From: Trichococcus patagoniensis
GTDB lineage: Bacteria; Bacillota; Bacilli; Lactobacillales; Aerococcaceae
NCBI RefSeq assembly: GCF_003051085.1
Contig: NZ_QAOM01000012.1
Location: forward strand, 1-64,000
DNA length: 64,000 nt
Direction of reading: 5' to 3'
Under the pieces are notes generated by a model, which saw only the letters and a list, made by a program, of their open reading frames with translations, ran no database searches and was not told where the DNA came from. How positions within the stretch are numbered: position 1 is the first letter of the stretch; every line of letters begins with the position of its first letter. The translations under genes and the position numbers were made by a program. Below are positions 30,067-38,296 of this stretch, in pieces.

Positions 30067-31362
30067 ATGGCTTTACAGGCAGGTTTGATATTATTCGTCG
30101 TTTTTGTGATCTTGCTGATTGTCGGGATGCCGATTGCGATCAGCATCGCGGTCTCCTCAATCGCTACATTGCTTTTGGTTGTTCCCTTTGATATTGCCGT
30201 CTTCACTTCCGCTCAGAAAATGGTCTCCAGTCTGAACAGTTTCTCGCTCGTCGCCATTCCGTTCTTTGTGCTCTCGGGCATCATCATGAATAATGGTGGA
30301 ATCGCCGAGAAGCTAGTCAACTTCGCGATGCTGTTCGTTGGGCGCATCCCAGGCGGCTTGGCGCATACAAACGTGCTGGGGAATGCTTTGTTCGGTTCCA
30401 TGTCCAGCTCCGCAATTGCGGCTTCTACCGCTATCGGTGGGGTATTGATCCCGCAACAAATCAAAGCGGGTTATGATCGGAAATTCGCGACAGCCGTGAA
30501 CATCGCGTCCGCTCCTACCGGGATGGTCATTCCGCCGAGCACGGCATTCATCATGTTTTCATTGGTAGCAGGTGGAGCTTCCATATCTTCGCTGTTCTTG
30601 GGCGGATATCTCGTAGGGGCGCTGTGGAGTCTGGCTATCATGCTCGTTGCCTATTTCCACGCTAAAAAACATAATTATAAGACCATCAGCGGCGTCAACA
30701 GAAAAGAAGCCTTCAAGGTCCTGAAGGAAGCGATCCCGAGCGTGATGCTGATCGTGATCATCATCGGCGGGATCCTGACCGGTATTTTCACGGCCATCGA
30801 AGCTTCCGCCATCGCTGTAGCCTATTCTTTATTGATTGCGATGTTCTTCTATAAAACGGTAACAGTCAAGGATTTTTATCCGATGCTGAAGGAAGCGGTG
30901 CTGACGACCGGAGCGATCACGTTCCTGTTGGCGACTTCTTCGATGATGTCCTTCGCGATGGCCTTCACCGGCATCCCGCAAGCGATCAGCGCGGCAATCT
31001 TGGGCTTGACGACCAATAAATTCCTGATTCTGTTGCTGGTGAACATTGCCCTGCTGATTGTCGGCATGTTCATGGACGTCGGTCCGGCAATCCTGATCTT
31101 CACACCGATCTTCCTGCCGGTCATGACCAGCATCGGCGTCGATCCGGTCCACTTCGGATTGTTCGCAATCATGAACTTGTGCGTAGGCTCGATCACACCA
31201 CCGGTCGGAACCGGATTGTACGTCGGGGCCAGCGTCGGCGGCGTCAAAGCCGAGCAGATGCTCAAGCCGTTGGTGCCGTTCTACTTGGCGATCCTGGCTG
31301 TGCTGTTCCTCATCACGTATTTCCCTGGCTTGGTGATGTGGCTGCCGAACATGGCGGGGTAA
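30067..31362 (+). CDS. TRAP transporter large permease, DctM family
   Basis: A 431-residue protein with about 12 helices, the sodium-coupled channel subunit. Family signatures visible are GIPLPI-like VGMPIAISIAVSS at the N terminus, SSSAIAASTAIGGVLIPQ near residue 118, and the C-terminal CVGSITPPVGTGLYVG near 378. With the DctP and DctQ genes it forms a complete high-affinity uptake system. Confidence 0.94.
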   Translation: MALQAGLILFVVFVILLIVGMPIAISIAVSSIATLLLVVPFDIAVFTSAQKMVSSLNSFSLVAIPFFVLSGIIMNNGGIAEKLVNFAMLFVGRIPGGLAHTNVLGNALFGSMSSSAIAASTAIGGVLIPQQIKAGYDRKFATAVNIASAPTGMVIPPSTAFIMFSLVAGGASISSLFLGGYLVGALWSLAIMLVAYFHAKKHNYKTISGVNRKEAFKVLKEAIPSVMLIVIIIGGILTGIFTAIEASAIAVAYSLLIAMFFYKTVTVKDFYPMLKEAVLTTGAITFLLATSSMMSFAMAFTGIPQAISAAILGLTTNKFLILLLVNIALLIVGMFMDVGPAILIFTPIFLPVMTSIGVDPVHFGLFAIMNLCVGSITPPVGTGLYVGASVGGVKAEQMLKPLVPFYLAILAVLFLITYFPGLVMWLPNMAG

Positions 31363-31368
31363 GACACT

Positions 31369-32211
31369 ATGCTGAATTTTACGATCCGCGGCCATGACCT
31401 GTCCGGTGTGGAAACCGTGCAGGAGCTGGCCAAGCAAACGAAAAAACAAGGTATCCACAATCTGCAGTTGGCGCTGGGCATGTCCTTTCCGGACCTGCCT
31501 TCCGGAGCCGGCAACCTCAACCCGGGCATGGGGGCGGCAATCAGACGCGAACTGGCCCAAGCGGATGTACAGGTCGGAATCTTGAGCTGCTACGTCAATA
31601 TGATCCATCCTGATGCGGAAATCCGCGAAGGGCTGTTGCAAAAATTCGAAAGCTACCTGCGCCATGCCCGCTATTTCGGGGCGGCGATGGTCGCCTCCGA
31701 GACCGGCTGCGTGCTGCCGGAAATCCGCTATACCCAAGACAACTTCAGTGATGCAGCTTTCGCCGACATGGTCGGCGTCATCCGCCGGCTCGTGAAGTCT
31801 GGCGAAGAAGCAGGCATGCTGGTGGGCATCGAGCCCGGCTTGAATCATCCGCTCTATTCATTGGAGCGGGTGGAGCAACTGCTGGATGCGGTGGAATCGG
31901 ATTATCTGGGGATCATTTTGGATCCCACGAATCTGATTACGAGCGAAGATTATCAGGAGCAGGTTGCCTTGGTCGAGAAGGCCTTCGAACGGTTCGGAGA
32001 CAAAATCGTAGCTGTGCACCTGAAGGATTATACAATAGAAGAAAACCAAATCATCCCAGTCAACCTTGGGGAAGGCCTGATCGATTACGCAGCCATAACG
32101 GCAATCATTGCCAAGCACAAGCCACTTTCCTACGTCGTCCTCGAAGAAACCAAGGATGACCATATCGTAAAGGCGCTGCAGCTGTTGGAAGCAAGCGAAG
32201 CCAAACCATAA
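31369..32211 (+). CDS. Sugar phosphate isomerase/epimerase-like TIM-barrel protein
   Basis: A 280-residue xylose-isomerase-like TIM barrel (AP endonuclease family 2 fold). Likely metal ligands are the acidic and histidine residues in VGIEPGLNH, IILDPTN, VAVHLKD and VVLEETK. Such proteins interconvert keto sugars or act as lyases and epimerases. It lies 6 bp after the TRAP permease gene, suggesting it processes the imported sugar acid, but no exact reaction can be named. Confidence 0.82.
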   Translation: MLNFTIRGHDLSGVETVQELAKQTKKQGIHNLQLALGMSFPDLPSGAGNLNPGMGAAIRRELAQADVQVGILSCYVNMIHPDAEIREGLLQKFESYLRHARYFGAAMVASETGCVLPEIRYTQDNFSDAAFADMVGVIRRLVKSGEEAGMLVGIEPGLNHPLYSLERVEQLLDAVESDYLGIILDPTNLITSEDYQEQVALVEKAFERFGDKIVAVHLKDYTIEENQIIPVNLGEGLIDYAAITAIIAKHKPLSYVVLEETKDDHIVKALQLLEASEAKP

Positions 32212-32263
32212 TTTCATTTATATATAGAAGAAACGCACGCAAGAAAAGGTGAGGAGAATAGCC

Positions 32264-33163
32264 ATGAACACCGATAAGCAACTAAAAAAATCCTCCAACG
32301 TGAATACGATGGCTTCCGATCAGTACGAAGTCTATCACGTGAAGGACGTCATCAGCCAGGAGAAGACGCTCTACCACTATCATGATTATTATGAAGTGCA
32401 TGCGACTTTGGAAGGGGAAGCCACGTTCTATTTGGACGGCAAACAGTTCGATATCGAAGCAGGGACGATTCTCCTCATCCATTACAATGACCTGCACCGG
32501 ATCGTCAAGCAGAATACGGACCTTTGTGAGCGCGTCTACATCTTTTTGACGCCGGAATTTCTGCAGGGCAGTTCCACGAAATGGACGAATCTGGAGGAAT
32601 GTTTCAGTGGGGGCGGCGAACGCCGCAGCAAGGTCCTCAAGATTGATGCCGATTTGTTGCGGCAAAAGCTTTCTTTCATCGACCATCAGCCGGATGCTTC
32701 GATCTACGGATCGGACATCAAGTACGAACAGAACCTAATCGAGTACCTGGTATTTTTGAATCAGTTGGTGCAGTCGGAGGAGAACGAAGAGGAGCCGAAA
32801 GTTATTGTGCAGAACGAGCGGATCGAGAAGATGATCGACTATATTTCCGCGAACTTGAGCAATCCGTTGACGCTGGAGGAGATGGAAAAGAATTTCTTTG
32901 TGTCGAAATACTACATCACGCGCGAGTTCAAGAAGCATACGGGCTTCACGTTCCATCAGTTTGTGATGAAGAAAAAGCTGCTTTACGCGAAGCAGTTGCT
33001 GAAGACCTACCAAAGTTCGAATGTCGTCTACAATCAATGCGGCTTCGCTTCGTATCCGCATTTCCTGAAGGCCTTCAAAAAGGAATTCAGCATGACGCCG
33101 AAAGAGTTTTTGGCGAAGAATAAAGAGAACCAGAAAATCCATTATGAGCATTTTGAAGCCTGA
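32264..33163 (+). CDS. AraC-family transcriptional regulator
   Basis: A 299-residue regulator with an N-terminal cupin domain (YHYHDYYEVHATLEGEATFYL near residue 40) and C-terminal paired helix-turn-helix units (TLEEMEKNFFVSKYYITREFKKHTG and VVYNQCGFASYPHFLKAFKKEF). I use ATG 32264, behind GAGGAG. It is the second AraC protein of the pectin locus and is embedded between the epimerase and rhaM. It may control the uronate branch while the divergent one at 21835 controls the rhamnosidase. Confidence 0.88.
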   Translation: MNTDKQLKKSSNVNTMASDQYEVYHVKDVISQEKTLYHYHDYYEVHATLEGEATFYLDGKQFDIEAGTILLIHYNDLHRIVKQNTDLCERVYIFLTPEFLQGSSTKWTNLEECFSGGGERRSKVLKIDADLLRQKLSFIDHQPDASIYGSDIKYEQNLIEYLVFLNQLVQSEENEEEPKVIVQNERIEKMIDYISANLSNPLTLEEMEKNFFVSKYYITREFKKHTGFTFHQFVMKKKLLYAKQLLKTYQSSNVVYNQCGFASYPHFLKAFKKEFSMTPKEFLAKNKENQKIHYEHFEA

Positions 33164-33190
33164 ACTTAGGTTAGGGAGAGGAGGAAAGGC

Positions 33191-33502
33191 ATGATCAAAA
33201 AAGCTTTCGCTATGAAAATCTATCCCGATCAGCACGAGGAATACCAGAAGCGCCATGACGAGCTCTGGCCGGAAATGCGCGAGATGCTGAAGGCGCACGG
33301 CGCTAAACAGTATTCGATCTTCCTTAATCCGGAGTCGAGCGAATTATTCGGCTACCTCGAGATCGAAGACGAAGAGCGCTGGGCGGAAACCGCCGCCACT
33401 GCCATCAACCAAAAATGGTGGCACTACATGGCGGACATCATGGAGACCAATCCGGACGAATCGCCGGTGTCAAAAGAACTAGTGCAAGTGTTTGAGTTGT
33501 AA
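33191..33502 (+). CDS. rhaM: L-rhamnose mutarotase
   Basis: A 103-residue protein of the RhaM family that interconverts alpha- and beta-L-rhamnose. The N-terminal KAFAMKIYPDQHEEYQKRHDELWPEM and the C-terminal WWHYMADIMETNPD are characteristic, with the conserved His/Tyr residues present. AGAGGAGG precedes the ATG. It supports rhamnose release by GH78 as the function of this locus, although the rest of the rhamnose pathway (rhaA, rhaB, rhaD) is not in the window. Confidence 0.92.
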   Translation: MIKKAFAMKIYPDQHEEYQKRHDELWPEMREMLKAHGAKQYSIFLNPESSELFGYLEIEDEERWAETAATAINQKWWHYMADIMETNPDESPVSKELVQVFEL

Positions 33503-33527
33503 TAGAAAAATAGAAAGTGGGAGTCGG

Positions 33528-34175
33528 ATGAAACGCGTATCCATTTTGAATCGTTTGGAAAAAACAGGGGTCGTGGCAGTCGTCCGCGGCGCCACGAAGG
33601 AAGAAGCACTGAAGGCCAGCCACGCAATCGTCGCGGGCGGTCTGAACGGCATCGAATTGACATTCACGGTCCCGAACGCGGATGAAGTCATCCGCGAACT
33701 GGCGGCGTTCTACAAGGATCAGTCGGAAGTCGTGGTCGGAGCGGGGACGGTGCTGGATGCCATCACCGCCCGCCTGGCGATACTGGCCGGAGCCGAGTTC
33801 ATCGTCAGCCCGAACTTCGATAAAGAGACGGCTGAATTATGCAATCTGTACCAGATTCCGTATCTGCCGGGTTGCATGACCATCACGGAAATGAAGGAGG
33901 CGCTGAAAAGTGGTGCCGACATCATCAAGTTGTTCCCGGGCAGCGCCTACGGTCCGAGCATCATTTCCAGCTTCAAAGCGCCGATGCCGCACCTGAACCT
34001 GATGCCGACTGGCGGCGTCAGTCTTGCGAACATGCAGGAATGGTTCGATGCCGGCGTCATCGCGGTCGGTGTCGGCGGCAACTTGCTGGCACCAGCCGCG
34101 ACCGGTGACTTCGCTAAGGTGACCGAAGTGGCCAGACAGTATGCGGATAAGTTCGCGGAGATCAAAGGGAAGTAA
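33528..34175 (+). CDS. kdgA: 2-keto-3-deoxy-6-phosphogluconate aldolase (KDPG/KHG aldolase)
   Basis: A 215-residue class I aldolase that splits KDPG to pyruvate and glyceraldehyde 3-phosphate. The Schiff-base lysine is in ADIIKLFPGS near residue 131, the glutamate is in GIELTFTVPN, and the C-terminal phosphate site is LMPTGGVSLAN. I use ATG 33528 behind GGGAG; a longer frame starts in the rhaM stop region. It is the last step of the uronate pathway; the KDG kinase that should feed it is missing here. Confidence 0.92.
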   Translation: MKRVSILNRLEKTGVVAVVRGATKEEALKASHAIVAGGLNGIELTFTVPNADEVIRELAAFYKDQSEVVVGAGTVLDAITARLAILAGAEFIVSPNFDKETAELCNLYQIPYLPGCMTITEMKEALKSGADIIKLFPGSAYGPSIISSFKAPMPHLNLMPTGGVSLANMQEWFDAGVIAVGVGGNLLAPAATGDFAKVTEVARQYADKFAEIKGK

Positions 34176-34244
34176 AAGGTCAAAGGAAAGTCTGCAAGAT
34201 TATATATGAAACAACACGAAATACAAAACAAAGGGGATCATCAC

Positions 34245-35084
34245 ATGCAAAACATGGAAACACGTTATACACACAGTCCGGAGGATATCCGTCACTATTC
34301 GACAGAACAACTGCGCAAGGAATTTCTGGTCGAGAAAGTATTCGTACCGGGCGCAATCAGCCTGACGTATACCCACAATGACCGCATGATCTTCGGCGGC
34401 GTCACTCCAACCGATAAAGCATTAGAAATCGTCCTGGACAAAGAATTGGGCGTCGATTACTTCCTCGAGCGCCGCGAGATGGGCGTCATCAACATCGGCG
34501 GACCGGGCCACATCGAAATCGACGGCGCAAAAGAAGCAATGAAGAAGCAGGACGGCTATTACATCGGAAAAGAAACGCGCCAAGTCGTCTTCACGTCCGA
34601 GGATGCAGCGAACCCGGCCAAATTCTACATCAGCTCCGTGCCGGCGCACCACAAACATCCGAACGTAAAAATCAGCATCGACACCATCACGCCGATGGAA
34701 ACCGGCGAACCATTGACGCTGAACAAGCGCAAAATTTACCAGTACATCCACCCGAATGTCTGCGAAAGCTGCCAACTGCAGATGGGCTACACGATTTTGG
34801 AGCCGGGCAGCTCGTGGAACACGATGCCGACCCACACGCACGAACGCCGAATGGAAGCCTACGTCTATTTTGACATGCAAAAAGACACACGCATTTTCCA
34901 CATGATGGGCAAACCGGATGAAACGAAACACTTGGTCATGGGAAATGAACAGGCTGCGATTTCACCAAGCTGGTCCATCCACTCCGGCGTAGGGACCAGC
35001 AACTACTCGTTCATCTGGGCGATGTGCGGCGAAAACATCACGTACACTGACATGGATATGGTTCCGATGGACCAATTAAAATAA
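34245..35084 (+). CDS. kduI: 5-keto-4-deoxyuronate isomerase
   Basis: A 279-residue zinc-dependent cupin that converts 5-keto-4-deoxyuronate to 2,5-diketo-3-deoxygluconate. The zinc-binding block is MPTHTHERRMEAYVYFD near residues 195-211, followed by the family's HLVMGNEQA and SIHSGVGTSNY. ATG 34245 follows AAAGGGG; the earlier in-frame ATG at 34206 lacks a good site. It works on the monomer set free by the GH105 hydrolase and feeds KduD, encoded next. Confidence 0.94.
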   Translation: MQNMETRYTHSPEDIRHYSTEQLRKEFLVEKVFVPGAISLTYTHNDRMIFGGVTPTDKALEIVLDKELGVDYFLERREMGVINIGGPGHIEIDGAKEAMKKQDGYYIGKETRQVVFTSEDAANPAKFYISSVPAHHKHPNVKISIDTITPMETGEPLTLNKRKIYQYIHPNVCESCQLQMGYTILEPGSSWNTMPTHTHERRMEAYVYFDMQKDTRIFHMMGKPDETKHLVMGNEQAAISPSWSIHSGVGTSNYSFIWAMCGENITYTDMDMVPMDQLK

Positions 35085-35107
35085 ACGAAAAAGAAAGAGG
35101 GATACGT

Positions 35108-35911
35108 ATGGATTTTACAATGGATATGTTCCGTTTGGACGGAAAAGTGGCACTCATCACAGGTGCGGTATATGGGATCGGCTTCGAAATCGCGAAATCG
35201 TTGGCTACCGCCGGCGCGACGATCGTTTTCAATAATTTGGACCAAAAATCGGTGGATGACGGGATCGCCAACTACAAAGCGGTTGGCATCGAAGCGCGCG
35301 GCTATGTCTGCGACGTGACAGACGAGCCAGGCGTGCAAGCAATGATCAAACAGATCAAAGAGGATGTCGGATCCGTGGATATTCTGGTCAACAACGCCGG
35401 CATCATCAAACGTACACCGATGATCGAAATGGCCGTGGCGGACTTCCGCCAAGTCATCGATATCGATCTGACTGCACCCTTCATCATGGCCAAAGCCGTG
35501 CTTCCGGACATGATCGAAAAAAGAAGCGGCAAGATCATCAACATCTGTTCAATGATGAGTGAGCTTGGCCGTGAAACCGTCAGCGCCTATGCAGCCGCTA
35601 AAGGCGGATTGAAGATGCTGACAAGAAACATCGCTTCCGAATACGGCCAATTCAATATCCAGTGCAACGGCATCGGACCCGGCTACATCGCGACACCGCA
35701 GACTGCACCTTTAAGAGAACTGCAGGAAAACGGTGAACGCCACCCGTTCGACCAATTCATCGTCGGCCGCACGCCGGCCGAACGTTGGGGCGAAGCAGTT
35801 GATTTGGCTGGCCCATCGATCTTCCTGGCATCCAGCGCATCCGACTTTGTGAACGGACATGTGCTGTATGTCGACGGCGGCATCTTGGCTTACATCGGCA
35901 AACAACCTTAA
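35108..35911 (+). CDS. kduD: 2-keto-3-deoxygluconate oxidoreductase, SDR family
   Basis: A 267-residue short-chain dehydrogenase that reduces 2,5-diketo-3-deoxygluconate to KDG with NAD(P)H. It has the nucleotide motif TGAVYGIG (residues 18-25), NNAG, and the catalytic pair Y161/K165. It directly follows kduI by 23 bp, the classic kduI-kduD pairing. It ends the pectin operon and is followed by a terminator. Confidence 0.92.
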   Translation: MDFTMDMFRLDGKVALITGAVYGIGFEIAKSLATAGATIVFNNLDQKSVDDGIANYKAVGIEARGYVCDVTDEPGVQAMIKQIKEDVGSVDILVNNAGIIKRTPMIEMAVADFRQVIDIDLTAPFIMAKAVLPDMIEKRSGKIINICSMMSELGRETVSAYAAAKGGLKMLTRNIASEYGQFNIQCNGIGPGYIATPQTAPLRELQENGERHPFDQFIVGRTPAERWGEAVDLAGPSIFLASSASDFVNGHVLYVDGGILAYIGKQP

Positions 35912-35925
35912 GAGCATATATGTGG

Positions 35926-35958
35926 GCACCCAGGCCGGTATGGCAGGGGTGCTTTTTT
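35926..35958 (+). terminator. Terminator after kduD
   Basis: GCACCC (35926-35931) pairs with GGGTGC (35947-35952), with further G/C pairing inside, followed by six T. Confidence 0.75.
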
Positions 35959-35997
35959 GGGGTTTGGTATTGTATGCAAGCGCCTGATGCTGTAATC

Positions 35998-36095
35998 GGT
36001 TTTCCGGTGAACGGCGCCTCACCGGAGCTGGCAAGCCCGCAGGTCGACAGCGAGGCACGGCTGGCCGGGCATAGCGGAACACCGTCGCCGGCTAA
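35998..36095 (+). repeat. Degenerate CTCCGG-type hairpin
   Basis: CCGGTGAACGGCGCCTCACCGG is one recognisable palindrome, followed by GC-rich decayed sequence up to about 36095. Confidence 0.6.
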
Positions 36096-36182
36096 CTTGT
36101 CCGATAATCCGAAAGAATCGGACAACCGTTGATCAAATTGCCGCTTCAAGAAAGCAAAGTGACAAAAAAGTCATTTCACCCC

Positions 36183-36213
36183 TTGACTTAGAGTTCAGTT
36201 TAAGGTTTATGAT
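36183..36213 (+). promoter_or_regulatory. MerR-type promoter with 19-bp spacer before the DXS-like gene
   Basis: TTGACT (36183-36188) and TATGAT (36208-36213) are 19 bp apart, too far for normal polymerase contact. The spacer holds an imperfect dyad CTTAGAGT-TC-AGTTTAAG (6 of 8 pairs). This layout is the hallmark of promoters activated by MerR-family proteins through DNA distortion. No MerR gene is in the window. Confidence 0.6.
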
Positions 36214-36258
36214 GGGTTTATCGTCCGTAACGGACAATCGAAAAGGAGTGTAGATCAT

Positions 36259-38025
36259 ATGGCCACAACGACAAAACAAACACCCATCCTGGACCGCATA
36301 ACGGAACCGATGGATCTGAAAAATATGACGATCGGTGAAATGGAGACTGCGGCTCAGGAGATCCGCGAGCTGGTCATGAATAAAGTCAGCAAGGTCGGCG
36401 GACACTTCGGACCCAATTTAGGGGTGGTGGAGATGACGCTGGCATTCCACTATGTATTCGAATCGCCGGTGGACAAGATCGTCTGGGACGTTTCCCACCA
36501 ATCCTATCCGCATAAGATTTTGACCGGCCGCAAAGCCGGCTTCGAGGAAGGCAGCTTCGATTCGGTCACCGGCTATACCAACCCGAATGAAAGCCCGCAC
36601 GATTATTTCAACGTCGGGCATACGTCCACATCAGTGAGTTTGGCGGTCGGGCTGGCGAAGGCGCGCGATCTTAAAAATGAAAAAGGAAACGTGGTCGCCG
36701 TCATCGGGGACGGTTCCTTGAGCGGCGGTTTGGCCTATGAAGGCTTCAACAATGGTGCCGACTTGGATTCCAATTTGATCGTGGTCGTGAACGACAATGA
36801 TATGTCGATCGACAAGAACTACGGCGGCATCTACCGCAACCTGGCGGAGCTGCGCGCTTCGAACGGCGAAGCCGCAAACAACCTTTTCAAGGCATTCGGT
36901 TTCGATTATTTGTACGTGGAAGACGGCAACGATATGGAGACGATGATTGCCGCCTTCGAAAAAGTGAAGGACAGCGACCATCCGATTGTCCTGCACGTGC
37001 ATACGGAAAAAGGGCACGGCTATCAAAAGGCGACCGAAGAAAAAATGCGTTACCACTGGCGCACCCCATTCGATCTGGCGTCAGGGGAGGCTCCTGCCGG
37101 CCAACCTGGCGAGAGCTATAACGGCATCCTGATGGACTATCTGATTGAGAAGGTCGATAATGAAGATGCACCGATCGTGGCGATCAATGCGGCGATTCCG
37201 GGTATGTTCGGGCTGAGCCAATTCCAGGAGCGGCATCCGCACCGGTATGTCGATGTCGGCATCGCTGAGGCGCATTCCGTCACTTTCGCATCCGCCTTAT
37301 CCGCAGGCGGTGCGCGCCCGGTCGTGTTCCATTCGAGCACATTCCTGCAGCGCGCCTATGATCAATTGACGCACGATTTGGCATTGAATGAAAATCCGGC
37401 TGTGATCGTGATCGGAGGCGGAACGATCACAAAAAATGCTGCGACTCATCAAGGTTTGTTTGATATTCCGTTGCTCAGCAGCATCCCGAACATCAAATAT
37501 TTGGCGCCGACTTCGGCGGAAGAACTGGTGGCGATGATGGATTGGGCACTGACCCAAAAAGAAGGTCCCGTCGCGGTCCGCTTGTCGGCACATGGCGTGA
37601 TCCATCGCCCGACGGAAACAATCGATTATGCAAAACCGACCTTTGAACAACTGATTGAAGGCAGCAAGGTCGCCATCTTGGCGCTCGGCGGATTTATCGG
37701 GCTGGGCGGCAGCGTGCAAGAAGCACTGGCTGCAAAAGACATAAATGCTACGTTGATCAATCCGCGTTTCATCACGAACTATGATGAAGAAATGCTGGAA
37801 AATCTGAAGGCCAATCACGACCTGGTCATCACCCTTGAGGACGGCAGCATCGAGGGCGGTTTCGGCGAAAAGATCGCGCGCTATTACGGCGGTTCCAACA
37901 TGAAGGTGCTGAATTTCGGCGCCCACAAGGAATTCACCGACAACGTCTCCACCGCGGATCTTTATGAACGCTACCACCTGACGCCTGAACTCATTGTCGA
38001 AGATATCCTTAAAACATTAGCATAA
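36259..38025 (+). CDS. DXS-like thiamine-diphosphate enzyme (1-deoxy-D-xylulose-5-phosphate synthase family)
   Basis: A 588-residue cytoplasmic TPP enzyme of the DXS/transketolase group. It has KVGGHFGPNLGVVEMT in place of the usual GGHLASNLGVVELT, the TPP/metal motif from GDGSLSGGLAYEG (about residue 151) to NDNDMS, the catalytic-glutamate segment DVGIAEAHSVTFA near 334, and a transketolase C-terminal domain. It is 30-50 residues shorter than typical DXS and carries substitutions in the substrate-side block. No other MEP pathway gene is nearby and most Lactobacillales use mevalonate, so a different acyloin or transketolase substrate is possible. AAAAGGAGTG precedes the ATG. Confidence 0.8.
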   Translation: MATTTKQTPILDRITEPMDLKNMTIGEMETAAQEIRELVMNKVSKVGGHFGPNLGVVEMTLAFHYVFESPVDKIVWDVSHQSYPHKILTGRKAGFEEGSFDSVTGYTNPNESPHDYFNVGHTSTSVSLAVGLAKARDLKNEKGNVVAVIGDGSLSGGLAYEGFNNGADLDSNLIVVVNDNDMSIDKNYGGIYRNLAELRASNGEAANNLFKAFGFDYLYVEDGNDMETMIAAFEKVKDSDHPIVLHVHTEKGHGYQKATEEKMRYHWRTPFDLASGEAPAGQPGESYNGILMDYLIEKVDNEDAPIVAINAAIPGMFGLSQFQERHPHRYVDVGIAEAHSVTFASALSAGGARPVVFHSSTFLQRAYDQLTHDLALNENPAVIVIGGGTITKNAATHQGLFDIPLLSSIPNIKYLAPTSAEELVAMMDWALTQKEGPVAVRLSAHGVIHRPTETIDYAKPTFEQLIEGSKVAILALGGFIGLGGSVQEALAAKDINATLINPRFITNYDEEMLENLKANHDLVITLEDGSIEGGFGEKIARYYGGSNMKVLNFGAHKEFTDNVSTADLYERYHLTPELIVEDILKTLA

Positions 38026-38073
38026 CAATACTTGTACGGCGATCTTTCGCCGAAGAATGACTGATTACAAATA

Positions 38074-38120
38074 AAAAGTATCGCGGAACAAGTAAAGCTC
38101 CGCGATACTTTATTTTTTTT
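38074..38120 (+). terminator. Terminator after the DXS-like gene
   Basis: AAAGTATCGCGGA (38075-38087) pairs perfectly with TCCGCGATACTTT (38099-38111), followed by a long T tract. Confidence 0.9.
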
Positions 38121-38127
38121 CCTGAAA

Positions 38128-38165
38128 TAGTGAAGCTCCGGCGAAGTCGGCCTCACCGGATAACA
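38128..38165 (+). repeat. Single CTCCGG-type hairpin
   Basis: GCTCCGGCGA...CTCACCGGATAACA is one copy of the palindrome, with its right arm ending in GGAT instead of GGAG. Confidence 0.75.
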
Positions 38166-38256
38166 AACTTAAAAAACAAGCAAAACGTTAACCAAGAACA
38201 ATGCGATTATTTTGGGGCGTATACGCAAAAATCGTTAAGGAACTTTCCGGAACTCA

Positions 38257-38265
38257 TGGTATGAT
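38257..38265 (+). promoter_or_regulatory. Extended -10 element before zwf
   Basis: TGG-TATGAT (38257-38265) has the TGn extension and lies 32 bp before the start codon. No good -35 box is visible at the usual distance. Confidence 0.4.
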
Positions 38266-38296
38266 AAAGATACTAAGTTAAGCAGGAGGCGATAGA

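Noticed and set aside
31369-32211. Another C-glycoside deglycosidase alpha subunit
   Set aside because: It has the metal-ligand pattern of the superfamily but no adjacent DUF6379-like gene or sugar 3-dehydrogenase, and it sits in a uronate operon.
36259-38025. Plain transketolase
   Set aside because: The single-chain length, the GGH.GPNLGVVE block and the VGIAEAHSV block fit the DXS branch better than transketolase.
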